Origin: Polytrichum commune
Lineage: Eukaryota; Streptophyta; Polytrichopsida; Polytrichales; Polytrichaceae
Direction of reading: 5' to 3'
Assembly (NCBI GenBank): GCA_950295325.1
Contig: OX485806.1
Coordinates: 26,720,001-26,784,000 of the forward strand
DNA length: 64,000 nucleotides
Position 1 is the stretch's first letter; each line of letters starts with the position of its first letter. Positions 26,940-39,430 of this stretch are shown here, one piece after another. The notes below the pieces were generated by a model. It was given only the letters and a program-made list of their open reading frames with translations, did no database searches and had not been told where the DNA came from. The translations under genes and the position numbers were made by a program.

Positions 26940-28420
26940 CAAACATTTAGACCACCAAGTCTAGATGGATTGTAAGTGGGTTCCTCGACTTGCTCTTCAA
27001 AAATGACAAGGCGCTGGATGTTTTGTCATCTTCCACGCTAACCAACACTTTGACGTGAGCAATCTCAGCAACTTTCATAGATTTTGAGAGCTTTGCTGAC
27101 ATGAGGGCATTGCTAGAAAGTTGTCGTGAAAGCCGGGATGTGGGGTTCTTGGTCATGGGTAAAGACATGGCATCTTGACTGTTTGATATCATGATGATTT
27201 TGAAGAATGAGCTTGGGAGCTCAAGGTTGTGGACATCGAGGGGGTGGAGGCACCCACTCATCAACATCCGCGATCTTGGTGTCCACAAGTACCCACAATT
27301 TTCTTGTTGTCCCATACAATGTTTTCAATGCTGAAATATGCACAAGAGATGTAGCCTCAAATGCATCGGTGCCAATACTAGGTATAGCATATGCATAGGC
27401 ACCAAGCAAGGTAAAGAGAGCATATTCCGCCACTCTAGGAGCATGGAAAAGTTCTTCCTTGTTGTGACTCCTATGGGTATCCATGGCCATCTTTGTCACC
27501 CAGGGTTTGTACTCTTCAAGTATCCTCTTTGCATGTCCCAACATAAATATTCAGTGGGCCTTTACATTTCTAAGGATCTTGTTAGCTTTAGATTCCAAAC
27601 AAGATGCAAGTTTTTAGAACTCCACGGTGCGGTTGGGAGAGGAATTAAAGTACAAATACAACATTGTCAAAAGATCTCCTACATGTCTAACCAACTTGAA
27701 TTTGGAGAGGGTATGCACTACAAGGTTCGTGTGCCATGCAATGGACACCCACCATGAAGGGTGCATGTTTGTTGACTATCTAGACATGATCACCTAATAT
27801 TCACAACTTAATTAGAAGGTAAAAAACCCATCTTGCCCTAAATGTTACCAATCCTTCTCTAATTTTTTTGGTCGGATGGTCCATATTAAGCACAAGCAAC
27901 ACTCACAATGGCAATAGTAAGATTACTTGTTGTCCTACCCTCTACAACTTTCTCCAAGGTTAGAAGCAATGGATCCGCTTCCAATCTCATATTATATACA
28001 CATGGACATTGATTAATGATTGGCGGTCTATTGAAGTGACCTCATCACAAGACACGTTGAAAATAATTGCGCTTTGCATGACCTCTTTTGTTTTGTTCAA
28101 GTCAACATGCTCTATACCCTCAACCATCTCTGACCAACTACCATCACTCCAATGATGGTGTGAATTGTTCTTTGGTTTCAAGGTTTCAAACAACACATAC
28201 ATTTTTTGATAATTTGTGATCGATCTACCTCAAATCAGAAAGTGAAGAAGGGTGGCAAACAATATCAAATTATCCTTCCCATCTTTAAATGTCAACCCAC
28301 CCATTTGGGATTGGATGTTATTCTTGGGAATGGCAGCAGATAATCTTTCATTATGGTTATGAGTAGAGAATGATTCATGTATTTCTCTAGTTTCTACCCC
28401 ATGACCTAGTCTCTTGGTTG
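26940..28420 (-). pseudogene. hAT-family (DUF4371-like) transposase, decayed
   Basis: Pieces in several minus frames follow the hAT order: LLHFL and NYQKMYVLFETLKPK (about 28240-28185), FNVSCDEVTSIDRQS with VHVYI (about 28060-28000; catalytic Asp block), LLTLEKVVEGGTTSNLT (about 27975-27910), a GVHCMAH block (about 27750-27730), and the C-terminal dimerisation-like VEDDKTSSALSFLKSKSRNPLTIHLDLVV (27040-26950). At least five frameshifts or stops occur, including one between 27221 and 27315. The DUF4371 subtype is inferred. Its function would be cut-and-paste transposition; this copy is dead. Confidence 0.75.
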
Positions 28421-29533
28421 TCCCCGGGGGGTGGACTTCTTCATTGGAAACCTAAATGATGTGCGTGAGTCATTATGAAACTAAAACCCCTAGATACGCC
28501 AAGTTTATAAATACATTTATACGTACTAATGGTAGGCTAGAAAATGGACTCATATATTTGTACTCAACTTTTCAATTTAATGAGGTAATGCCTCCACTAC
28601 ATATACAAAAGTAGCCCTTTGTTGCATATAACATCCACTTTCAATGTCATTGAACAAATTTTCATCCAAATCATGTAACTCAATGATTGAGTCAAAAAAA
28701 ACAAAGACAATATTACAATAACTTAACCTTGACCTAGAAAGCAAAACTCAAAGGAGCCCATGAGCACTCAAAGAGCCTCCAATTTGTAAATACTTAGAAC
28801 TCTAATGGAAACGCTACCAAGAGACAAGGTAGTCATTATTTAAGGACTATTGCCATATGACAACAATGAATATAAACGTGAATTTGATGAAACCAACACA
28901 TCTATTGTTAATTTTCTCTCTACACCTCAAAGCTTTTTTTTTGTACATCTACCTTTACTTCTTTTTTTAAATTAATAATTTCTAAAACTGTACACACTAG
29001 AGAGAAATAAAACCTCTCCCTTATGTATACTATATACGCTAATGCCTCAAACAACACAACTTCTTACATTCATGTTAGTTTGTACATGGTATGAAGAGTC
29101 CACCCCTGGGTGGATGTCTTCTTCCCCTAGTGTTTCTACAAATTATCACTCTTGGCCACTAAGACTATTAACTTCCCACAAATATTAGAACACACCTTGC
29201 AGATCATTTTGGTTACTTCTCTTTCCTTGTAAATAGGCTTTGTTCAAGGAGAAAAGAGGCAACCAAAGGAGCTGGAATTGACGATTTTTTTCATAGACTT
29301 TTTTTGGGGGATAGTCTCACAAATGGGAGTTGTCAATTGCTCACAATCCTCAAGATTTGTGGAAGGGACAAAAATATCTGTGCGAGGCACTTGGCTTGTG
29401 CTAGAGACACTCAAAACTGGTCTAGAGAAAAATCTATAAAATATAAAACCCTTAGGAGGGGTTAAAGGCGGAGCCATGGCTATGGCTCCGATTATGGCCA
29501 AGAGAATGTAACACTCCTCAACAAGAACAACCA

Positions 29534-29564
<31 letters not shown>

Positions 29565-29739
29565 AGCTAGGGTATTGGAGATATCAACACAATGCATGAC
29601 AAGGAGGGTATTGGAGCTCATAATAAAGTGACCAACAAAACCTTAAGCTACATTCTGATCACAAAAACAAAAAAGTTCCCACACCTCAAACACCACACAT
29701 ACAAAGGTTTTTACAACCAATGAAGCAAAACATCATAGA
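28421..29739. other. Spacer between two decayed transposase genes
   Basis: Mostly AT-rich with no recognised domain. A CA microsatellite lies at 29537-29562. The 125-codon minus frame 29244-29621 runs through that microsatellite and is not supported. Confidence 0.5.
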
Positions 29740-32700
29740 TTATGGGAACTTATGTGCAAAACAACAACTTAGAAATACAAGAAAATCAAGAAAAATGCAA
29801 GAGGTGCCAAGAACCACAAATGACGCAGTAACCGTCCATGAGTCCGGCACTCTCTCATTTGTTTTTGTGATCCACCGCCGGTGCTGTTGGATTGCGACGC
29901 ACTGTCTTCCAAAATCTGAATGTACGGTGGGTGTCCGGGTTCGGTGGCGTACAAAAATGCAAGCGAGGGATGGGGAGGGTTGCGATTGTTGAAAGCCTAC
30001 GACGAGGGGACAATGCCTCCCTTTGCTGTAGTTGAAATCCGACATCCTTAAGTGCCAAAACCTCCTCTCTTGAAAGATTGGTACCTATCTTCACTAGCCA
30101 CGTGTGGGGCACTATATGCCAATCCAACACATACTTCTTTTTACTGCCACTCACACAACGTTTGATGTCATTTGGGCAAAACCAAAATTCATACTCCACA
30201 TTGTTGGGAGAGCGAAATTCCTTCCTGAGCCCTTTGTATGTCGGAGCAGGTGTGCTATGTTTGCCACTCCCGCCAGTCCATGTCCCAACATTGCATATAG
30301 TTCATGTAATGACATGCAATGCCCAACATAATTTGGCTGAGTTGGGTGGCAATCTTGCAATGTGCCACTTGGAAGCAAGACAATCAGTCTCTAACACGGA
30401 TGTAGTATGAGCTACACCATGCTTTGTAGAACTCAACGATTTCTCTATGCGTTGACGAGTTGCTCATGTGTTGGGGCAATGAATAAAATAGTTCACTTTG
30501 TCGGGTCGATGAGAATTACAATCAACACATGGTGGTAGGTTGAGTTTGCGTTTGGTGGAACCAAAGAGCTCGGACCCTTCCAATGCACAATCTATGGTGT
30601 TGATATCCTCTGCCCCTGGGTAAAACTTCATGGCATCAACCAACATTTTTGGATATCCACACTTGACAACCGCTTTGAGTTTCAAGGACGCCGAATCAAG
30701 ACCTTCACCATCTGACCCCCCCCCCCCTTTCAATCATGTTCAGTAATTTGTTATTTGCATGAAAGCACGGATCATGTCGTCCACTGTAGCTTCATATAAA
30801 CAAAACATCTTATTGCCGGACTGTTGGAGCCATTTGTTGTATATAGTCTCTGTAAGGTTGCATGTTGGCATTTCCGCATATTCTTCTATTGTCATATCCT
30901 ATGAATAACACACATATATGAGGATAATAAAAACATGATTTTTATATATGTGTGTGTGTACATGAACCCTTTGAAGTTTACGTTTGGTACACCATTCTTT
31001 ACCATGACAACATTCAATCTTTTCCAAAAAAGAGTTTGTATTCCACCATCTTTAGATTACATGTCATATCACGCAATGGTCAACACTTTACAGTATTGAT
31101 TGTCGTATACATGACAAACCATTGTTGTCCAGTCCTTCAAACATTTGACATGATCAAACATAATTTAAAAATTCTCCATGTCCCCCCAACTTGCATCTTC
31201 TTCACAAGCTCCACACCATTACCAGAAAGGTCTACAAACATCTTAAAAATAAATACTTTGTCCTTTGATTGCTCTGGGAGCCGACTACCATAGACAAACT
31301 TAAAAGCATAATGGTTTTTGAGTGCCATAATACTATCCATAATTTTCATTCCACTACGCAAAAAATGTTTTGATCCAGATACAAAGTTACGATAATTTGG
31401 GGACGCAAGAGTGCTAAATTTATCCATAATCACCTCTAAGGACGAACCAACCAAGTGATGGCCTTTGCCACTCGTGGGAGATTTAAAAAGATAATCGGCC
31501 ATGAATTGTTTGTTTGTTGCCATGACTATGGCTAATTTTTTTGTTGTGGGTATTTTTAATACTTCATTTGCAATGCACTGGTATGCAATGTCCAATGATT
31601 CATGACATGTGCCATTGGCTACATGATGATCATGTGCACCAAGATAAATGCAAACCTTGGACATCTCAACAAATGTGGAATGAATGTATATTATTCAAGC
31701 ATGATACAATATAATGCACAAATGTGTGGAATGACATACCTTACATTCAATAGTGGACATGGTAGGGGCAACAATACCCACAACAAATGAGAGAGGAGTT
31801 CAACTGGCCCATTTAGTATTATTCCACACATCGTTATTGCGATGCGTATAATCAGAACAGTCGTTATGACATTGGAGATGACTTGCACAAGTAGAGCGCT
31901 GAAAAGATAGTCCAAAATTATTTTGGATATTCGTGATTTTGGTAGTGCACCAAGGGTGACCATCGCACATTTTGTCCATGCCGTCCATTGAGCAACCATA
32001 CGTACTTGAAACTCTATGTGTCATAGAGGGCAAGAGAAATAAAACGTCGTCATTAAAACAAGATGGTAAGTACTTGACATCGCGAACATATATATTGTCA
32101 AAATCAATGGATGTGAGATCTGACTTTGATATTTTTTTCGTCTTTATAAATTTCAACGCATCAACGGTAGTCAATCCTATAAATGAAGGTGAAGGTTATA
32201 GTGGAGGACATTGAGAATGTGTTCTTTGGTGAACCAACCTCCCGTAAATAAGACTATATGGTGATTTGGCTACATGCATGAGAAGATGTGAAGGAGTAGA
32301 ATTAACACTTCTAAATGGAAATGACGACGTGTTTGAAAGATTAATAGATGCACAAATGCCATCTTCTGAATCTGATAGCACAAACACACTATCATTAGTG
32401 GGCTCCAATTAAACATGTGCGATAGAAGAACTTTGAACTGTGAATGTACCATATTCGTTTAGCAATATGACAGTTGAAGCTTGCATCTGAGACTCAGAAA
32501 TACCTACCATCATAAATGAACCATGCCCTAAAATCCACATAGAACCAACCTCAGTTCTGTTCTTTTGAACCAAAACCATTTCATACACCTCCTCATCTGC
32601 AGAATACATATCATGCTCTAAATACATAGTTCTTATCTGGAGGTTGAACCTCAAACTAAGCAAATCCTCCGAGACACCTACATGACCATCATAATGAAGT

Positions 32701-32750
32701 GACAACATGAAGGGAACAAAAGATCCATGAGCTCTAATGGTAGCCATGGA
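29740..32750 (-). pseudogene. Mutator-like transposase-type gene, multi-exon, decayed
   Basis: Consecutive minus segments form one protein order: an N-terminal region (32747-32196), MDGMDKMCDGHPWCTTKITNIQNNFG in 31800-32174, YLGAHDHHVANGTCHESL...LPEQSKDKVFIFKMFVDL in 31137-31664, then IMFDHVKCLKDWTTMVCHVYD down to VNFKGFM (31160-30955) with two stops. A deletion removes what should follow GFM. The order resumes with EEYAEMPTCNLTETIYNKWLQ (30895 on), ALEGSELFGSTKRKLNLPP (30464-30733) and DIKRCVSGSKKKYVLDWHIVPHTW (29855-30199). The HxxH..C pattern, the MFDHVK..WTTM..HVYD core and NKWLQ region look like MULE transposases; the exact family is from memory and needs a search. Confidence 0.65.
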
Positions 32751-32759
32751 GAAATAAAG

Positions 32760-34213
32760 TGATAGATGAACATCACATCACAAAAATATTGGATCGGTGG
32801 AGCTATTTGTATTGAGAGGTATATAGTACAATAATGGATGGAGATCAAAACATGTGATACCATATCATCTAATAATATAAAAGTAGACAAATTAAAATTA
32901 TAATCAAAGAATATTTGTAGGCAAGGCATAGAACCTTAAACCAAATCCTAAAAATTATCTCCTCTGAAAACTAAACCATAGGGAACCCCAACCCATAAGG
33001 ATGATATGGATTATAAGTCTATTACATGAAGATAAAAAAAAAATACATATCATAGAAAATAAGAACATGAGAGAAATGAGGGCACGGATATCATGGAGAA
33101 AATGGCGTTAAATAATAAACAAGTTGGCAAAGTTTTTAATTATGGTAGTGTACTTTGGATGTAGATGTAGATGTAGAAATCATTAGATTTGGCCGGGAAT
33201 GTGAATAATTGGCAAGTCTGAATAAAACCAAGTGGTTGGAGAAGGTTGAGGTGACATGGATATTTGGCGGGTATAATAAAAACTGAAGTAGAATGAAAGA
33301 CGCGTAGAAATAACTCGGTCATTGGATGCCAATTGCAACACGGATGATCAAAATTAACGCCAAGTTCATGTAAGATAGAGACATTGGAAATTGATATTTA
33401 AAAACATTTTTATTGAAAACAAGTAAGAAATAACAGTAATACAAAACAAATATGTTTAACAATAATAATATAAAACTTTATGAAATGTAATAATTTGAAT
33501 GTAGTCAATAAATAGGTATATAGCTAGGACAATGCGGAGAAGATAGAATTAAAATAACATAAAATAGGGAAAAAAATGTGTTGTAAGAATGTGATAGATT
33601 GGAAACCCATATTTGTGATATATAAGTATAAACAAATGAAACATATGAAGGTACAAAAGAAAAAAAATGTAGAGGGATATGGAAAATACGAAGCATAATG
33701 AGTATGTTTGATGAGGCCGGAAGACATTGTTGTTGTAGCACTGGAGAGATTAAAGAGGAAACGTAGGAAATTATTATATTTTACTTCAGAAAGGCACAGG
33801 TGTAGAAAGAAGTACATGCCAAGAGGACAAAAGAAAGGAAATAGTAGGAAATTAAATGATATAGTGGAGACCCAAAAGACATTGATTTTTGATGGGGAGA
33901 TGGAGACATTGACATCTGGAGACGTGGAAGATCAGTGTGAGAAAGAGGAAGGAAAAAATGGCCACATAATCAATAATGTGGATACGATTACGAACAATGA
34001 AGAAGAGGACGAAGAAAGAGATGTAAGCATTTGTCAATTATAAGCATTCATGAATTTTTATTACGTACATGATTTGCATGTGAAGGTCTTTGAATGGGAA
34101 TGTTCAGTAGGTATTATCTGAATTGGAATTGGCCACTACAAAACCGAAAACCTTAGCCGCCACCCTCACGCCCACTATATAGCTTTGAGTTTTGGTCTTC
34201 GTTTTCTTTTTTA
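32760..34213. other. AT-rich intergenic stretch
   Basis: A plus-strand frame at 33708-34043 (111 codons, basic N-terminal half, acidic C-terminal half) is the longest. It has no motif that I recognise and no clear start context, so it is not called as a gene. Confidence 0.4.
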
Positions 34214-34725
34214 AACCTAGAGTGAGGATGGAGGAAGGATTGGATCTTGAGTGTGAGGGTGGAGAAAAGACCGGATTTTAAGTGTGAAGGTGAAGGAAGC
34301 ACCGGACCTTTAGTGTGGAGGTGGAAAGAGGGTTGGATCTTGGAGGTGGAGGTGGAAGGAGGGCGGATTTTGAATGTGCAGGTGGAAGGAGGGCGGATCT
34401 TGAATGTGGAGGTGGAAGGATGGCGGATCTTGAATGTGGAGGTGGAAGGAGGGCGGATCTTAAATGTGAAGGTGGAAAAAGGGCGGATCTTGAGTGTCAA
34501 GGTGGATAGAGGGTTGGATATTGAGTGTCAAGGTGGAAGGAGGGCAAATTTGGAGTGTAGAGGTGGAAAGAGGGTTGGATTTTTAATGTGGAGGTGGATA
34601 GAGGGTTGGATCTTGAATGTGAAGGTAGAAAGAGGGCATATCTAGAGTGTGTAGGTGGAAAGAGGGTTGGATCTATAATATGAAAGTGAGTGGAATGAGG
34701 GTGGATCTTGAATCTGCAAGCCGGA
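34214..34725 (+). repeat. Minisatellite, about 17 copies of a 30-bp unit
   Basis: The unit is close to GTGGAGGTGGAAGGAGGGCGGATCTTGAAT. Copies from about 34350 to 34500 are nearly identical; outer copies are more diverged. Because 30 is a multiple of three, all frames stay open and give repetitive pseudo-proteins on both strands. Confidence 0.9.
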
Positions 34726-35094
34726 TCTTCAAACTGATAGGAGATTGTAAAGATGTAAAACAAATGAAATTGGCATTTGAAATGATAACAACATATGCAA
34801 GGAAAGATAACTCGTTTCATGACCACGACTTAATAATTATGGCAAGCAAAAGTGATATGGGAAGAAACAACTAAAGTTCTACAATATTTACAGGTATCAA
34901 ATATGAAGTTCATTATTGCAATTTATTTGAATGTATGTAATCATATGAGGCAATCATGTTCTCAGCTTTTTTGAAGAAAACAATACTCTTGTCTAAGATA
35001 CATCCAACAAATTGTATTATCAACGAAAAAAACAAAAGTTATTGAATTTCATTATGAAAGCTAATTATATGAACAATTTATGCAGACTTAAGTT

Positions 35095-36450
35095 GAGGGT
35101 AATGGAGTAAGGCGTTAACGTCCTACTTCATCACCCCCAATTTAAGTCTGTACAAAGAGATACAAGCTTCATTGAATGTCTGTGGATGTTCTGTGACTGC
35201 AATCGATACAAAAACAAATATAAGCAAAATGCACCTCACATGTGGCAATTATGTTATCAGTTGGGGTCGCGAAGGTAGGACGTTAATGCCCTACCTTTTT
35301 GACATTAACTGATGTCCAAACAACCGCATGCATGCATACCCATTGGAAGCTAATTTTTGGAGCCCAATTAAGGTCAATGAAGTAGGGCATTAACGCCCTA
35401 CCCCCGCAACCCCAACTGAAGTGTATAGTGTAAGAGTACGAAGCAAGAAAAAAAAAATCCAAAACTCATAGATTTCATAATTCTTTAGTAGAGTGTACCT
35501 CACGCCTGTCAAACAAAAATTGTTTGATTTTTTTTAACATAAATATCATTAGCTTGCGTACTTAACCAAAAAAATTCAAATTTTTTTCTTCAAACACCAA
35601 ATAATAAGAATTTTTTGAAAAGTACAGAAATTGGCGACATTGTAGATTTCTACAAAATCTACCCATAGGCTACATTTTAAAAACTTCCAAAATTGTTTTC
35701 TCCTTGATGAGTGTAACTCATTCTAAGATGGTTAAAAGTTCAAATCCTTTATATCCATAACATGTCATAAGTAGTCCAGAAAATGTTTTTTTAATCAATA
35801 TTATTTTTTCATTTCATTATATAAGCTTTTAGTTGGCTCTCACTAAATGGGGCATTAACATCCTACCCCTTCGCTTTTAACTGTCATATGTATTTTCTGG
35901 TTTCCCAAAATCATCTTTTATTGTTGTTTAGCATTAAACACTTCTTCAATTGGCTCTAATTACATAGGGCGTTAACGTCCTACCCTTTCACCTTCAATTG
36001 TCACAAGTTTTTTTGGTTTTTAAAAATAATTTCATGTTTTTTGTAGCATCACATACACCTTCAATTGGCTCTCATTGAATAAGGCGTTAACGCTCTACCC
36101 CTTCGCCTTCAACTATCACATGTTTTTTTGGTTTTCAAAATAATTTCATGTTGTTTTTTAGCATTACATATACCTTTACTTGCCCCTCATTGGGTAAGAC
36201 GTTAACACCATCCTCATTCTTCTTCAACTGTCATATGTTTTTTTAATTCTGCATAAAAAATTCATGTTTTTTTAACATTATGTACACCTTTAGTTGCCTT
36301 ACATTAGGTAGGTAGGGCGTTAATACCCTATCCTTTCCTCTTCACCTCTTATATGTTTTATTGATTAATTATATTATTATGTTTTATTACGTTATACAAA
36401 CTTTAAATTCACTCTCATTGGGTATGTTATTACCACTATACTCTATCAAT
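35095..36450. repeat. GTTAAC-centred palindrome repeats; tandem array with about 115-bp period
   Basis: The motif close to AGGGCGTTAACGCCCT, a perfect palindrome in consensus, occurs at about 35109, 35275, 35383, 35849, 35965, 36080, 36195 and 36313, with a relic near 36425. The last five lie 116, 115, 115 and 118 bp apart, within units that also carry CTTCAACTGTCA.ATGTTTTTT, a poly(T)-rich part and TTGGCTCTCATT. The first three are solitary, with a GGGGTTG/CAACCCC flank. Confidence 0.85.
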
Positions 36451-36539
36451 TTCACTTGTGTTTATTTATTTCTAATATTTATTGCATTATGCTCTTATAT
36501 ATGGAGGTTATTTATGTACTAAGTTTTTCTTTTGTATTT

Positions 36540-39430
36540 TTAGGATGGAAATATGGAAATTTCGGAGACCCAATAATTTTTTTTTCTACAAATATTATTG
36601 ATCGTGAACCGCGACTTTCTGATACAAATCTTCATGTTCCTACTCAACCTAGAATTGGAAAGACTATTCGATGTAGAAAAAAATAGCAAACAAAAAAATC
36701 ACGATGATGATGTTTCTTCAGATTTTCATGATGAGGTTCTCGAATCTTCTGAAAACGACGATATTTTTTCCTATCATGCCAAGATATCTTATATAATGAC
36801 CAAATGAAAAGTAAATGCTAGTGCTATCATTAGTGAATTACGTGTAGCTTGTTTTTGTGTGCCTCTTTGTCATATGGATACAATGTCCGTTGTTCGTCAT
36901 GTTCTGAATATTGACATTCTCAAGCTTGAAGGCGAATTTCTCAATGGCTACCGAGATGGAGATCGTATATTTTATTTGACCCTAACCAATGAGACGGGTT
37001 TCTCTCAAGTTGTTACTCTTAACCTCTTTATTTTTCATGCTTTGCTTATTGGATAAAGACCAATGATATAGTCTTGAAGATATGCTTGAATATGATCATG
37101 CCCTTCATTCCTTCATAGACAAAATCATAGATTATTGGCATAGAAACCCTATATCGATCGAGTATATAAAAATGATTATTGAAGACATATGCATGCTGAT
37201 TCAATCATTTTGGATCCAAAAGATGGTGTTCCAAATTTTTTGAGCGCTATGCACGACACAAACAAATATGTATTTTTTGTGATTTTAATGAATTCTAAAT
37301 ATTTTCTTTTATAATATGTGTTTCAAAATTGATATTGAATCTTCCATATTTGTTTTAGATCTACTAAATTTTTTTATTTCTATACCAACCTTGTACACAC
37401 TCTTATTCGTGTGTAACATATTGGAAGTATGCATATTTTATTTTTCAAAAAACAACTTCATACTGATATGTATCAAAAATATCTTATGAAGTTCAAAGAT
37501 ATGTGGTATTTGCTCACTTGTAACGTCTTCTTGGACTACATGTACAGTGTAAATATAGTACTTGTCATTTATATATTATAATCTTTCAATGATTTTTGTC
37601 AAGTTCATTTTATTTTTCTTATGTGTTTTTTTTTGTTGCATATTCGAGAAAGAATTTGCGGAAGCTGAAGACTTAGGACTCCGAAAATACAACGAAATGA
37701 CACCCCCTGAGCAAAAAAACTCGAAAGTTGTTAGTATGGCTATCAATTAGGTTATTAAGGAGAAAACGGCACAAATTAGACACATTTTTAATTAAACAAC
37801 TTCAAATTGTTGACCCTACTCTTATTCATATTTTTCTTGACCAAGTTCAACTTCACTATAATAAGTTACAAACTATTCAAATGACGCATACAAAATTACA
37901 CCGTCTTGCTATTTGTGTTGTTGATAATGAATTCAAGATTCTTGGCTAAAATTATAAAATGACTTTGTCTATGCTATGGATATTTTATGTTTTCCTAAAT
38001 CATTATTTTTTATATGATTTTTTATGAATGGTTGCACAAAGCTTCATTCTGGGCCAAGCTAGAAAAACATGCTTTACAAGAATATTCAAACATTTTGGCA
38101 AAATTATATAATGTGGACTCTTTGACTTGGCTGGCAATTGATTCATTTTCAACATATATCAAGAAATGGCAGAATATTGCTATGAAATTTCTCTTCCATC
38201 ATGAATTTCAAATTGGACTTATCAAGAGAAGAAATTCATGAGAGGAACAACCTTTTGGTGAATTTGCTTCGTAACGAATAATATTCAGTTTTTTTTAATT
38301 GTTGATGTTTTTTTGAATTTGTGATTTTATTTTGAATTTTTTATTGGATAGTGTGAACAAATACATATGATTAAAAAATTATATGTATTTTGGTTGACAA
38401 TAGATATTTTTTATTTTTATTGATTTCGAATAAGTACTTCATCGAGTTTCCAGATTTTGTGAAGGTTTGGAATGATATATCTTTTGAACATTGCATGTAC
38501 ACCACAAAATGCTTCAAAAATGAACTAAGCCTCATTTTGACGATTGTGGATGGTACCTCGATTGTCCCAAGACCAATACTTATATAAAAGAATTATTATC
38601 TCGAAAATCTCTTGATGTTGTGCCAATTGATCCAAGAGATATAGTGGATCTTCAATCACAGATTTATAAATTTAAAATCAATTAAGATGTCGGACTACCT
38701 CTACCACTCATATACAATAAAAAATCAAAGAAGGTAGACGCATCACAAACAGAAGTAATATCTAAAGTTTTTTTGTAGCATGATCACGCATCTTTCCCTT
38801 CTTCACGTTCAGCGCGTTTACATTTTCCTTCTATCTTACTATCAAGTTATTCCTAAGAAATACCATATTTTTTTATCTTAAGAAAACTACACATTTTAAA
38901 TTTCATAAGCATTTGATATATATATTTTTCTTCTTACAACATCAACAATTTTGCAACCTTCTACATCAATCCAAACATAATTGATTTTCAATTCTAGTTT
39001 TGATGCCATTGATGTTGGGGTCACTACTACATTTAGAAAATTAATCATTTTCAATAGTTTTCTTACCTCTGGCCAAACAATGAGCTGCAAACAAATCCAA
39101 ACATTTTACTGGACCTCTCTCTAATCAAGATCCGGGACCACCTGAATGAATTTAAGCTGAGGAATTCACCAACCATGTATTCATATTTTTATTTTTATTT
39201 TTCAATTCATATTTATTTTTCTATTGTATATTGATTTTGATAAATTTAATCAAAATTATACTTATTCTGATATCTTTTGTATCCGATGCTTTCAGGTTTC
39301 CGATGGTTATGAAGATTCTATTACATGTTCGAAAGAGACCAATGTTGTAGATCTCATTTTTACACATATCTATGATGGGCTTCCAGTTCCCACAAGTGGA
39401 GCACCCAATACAATGTCATCTTTGTGAGCC
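36540..39430 (+). pseudogene. Decayed multi-exon gene, 5' part of the methyltransferase-like gene
   Basis: Frame pieces in one order: SSDFHDEVLESSENDDIFSYH (about 36715-36780), PLCHMDTMSVVRHVLNIDIL (from 36859), NGYRDGDRIFYLTLTNETGFSQV, EFAEAEDLGLRKYNEMTPPEQKN (about 37651-37719), FPDFVKVWNDISFEHCMYTTKCF (about 38450-38516), LDVVPIDPRDIVDLQSQI (about 38613-38665) and TCSKETNVVDLIFTHIYDGLPVPTSGAPNTM (about 39320-39415). Stops and AT-rich spacers separate them; some spacers may be introns. I do not know a named family. Co-linearity with the segment at 42599-43362 suggests one gene split by an insert. Confidence 0.45.

Noticed and set aside
29244-29621. 125-codon minus ORF
   Set aside because: It runs through a CA microsatellite, giving a CVCVCV run; no domain on either side.
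34247-34645. 132-codon glycine/arginine-rich ORF
   Set aside because: It is only the translation of the 30-bp minisatellite; the opposite strand is open as well.
35095-36450. CRISPR-like array
   Set aside because: Repeats are 16-18-bp palindromes with long, related spacers in eukaryotic DNA. There are no cas genes, and the spacing of about 115 bp is too long.
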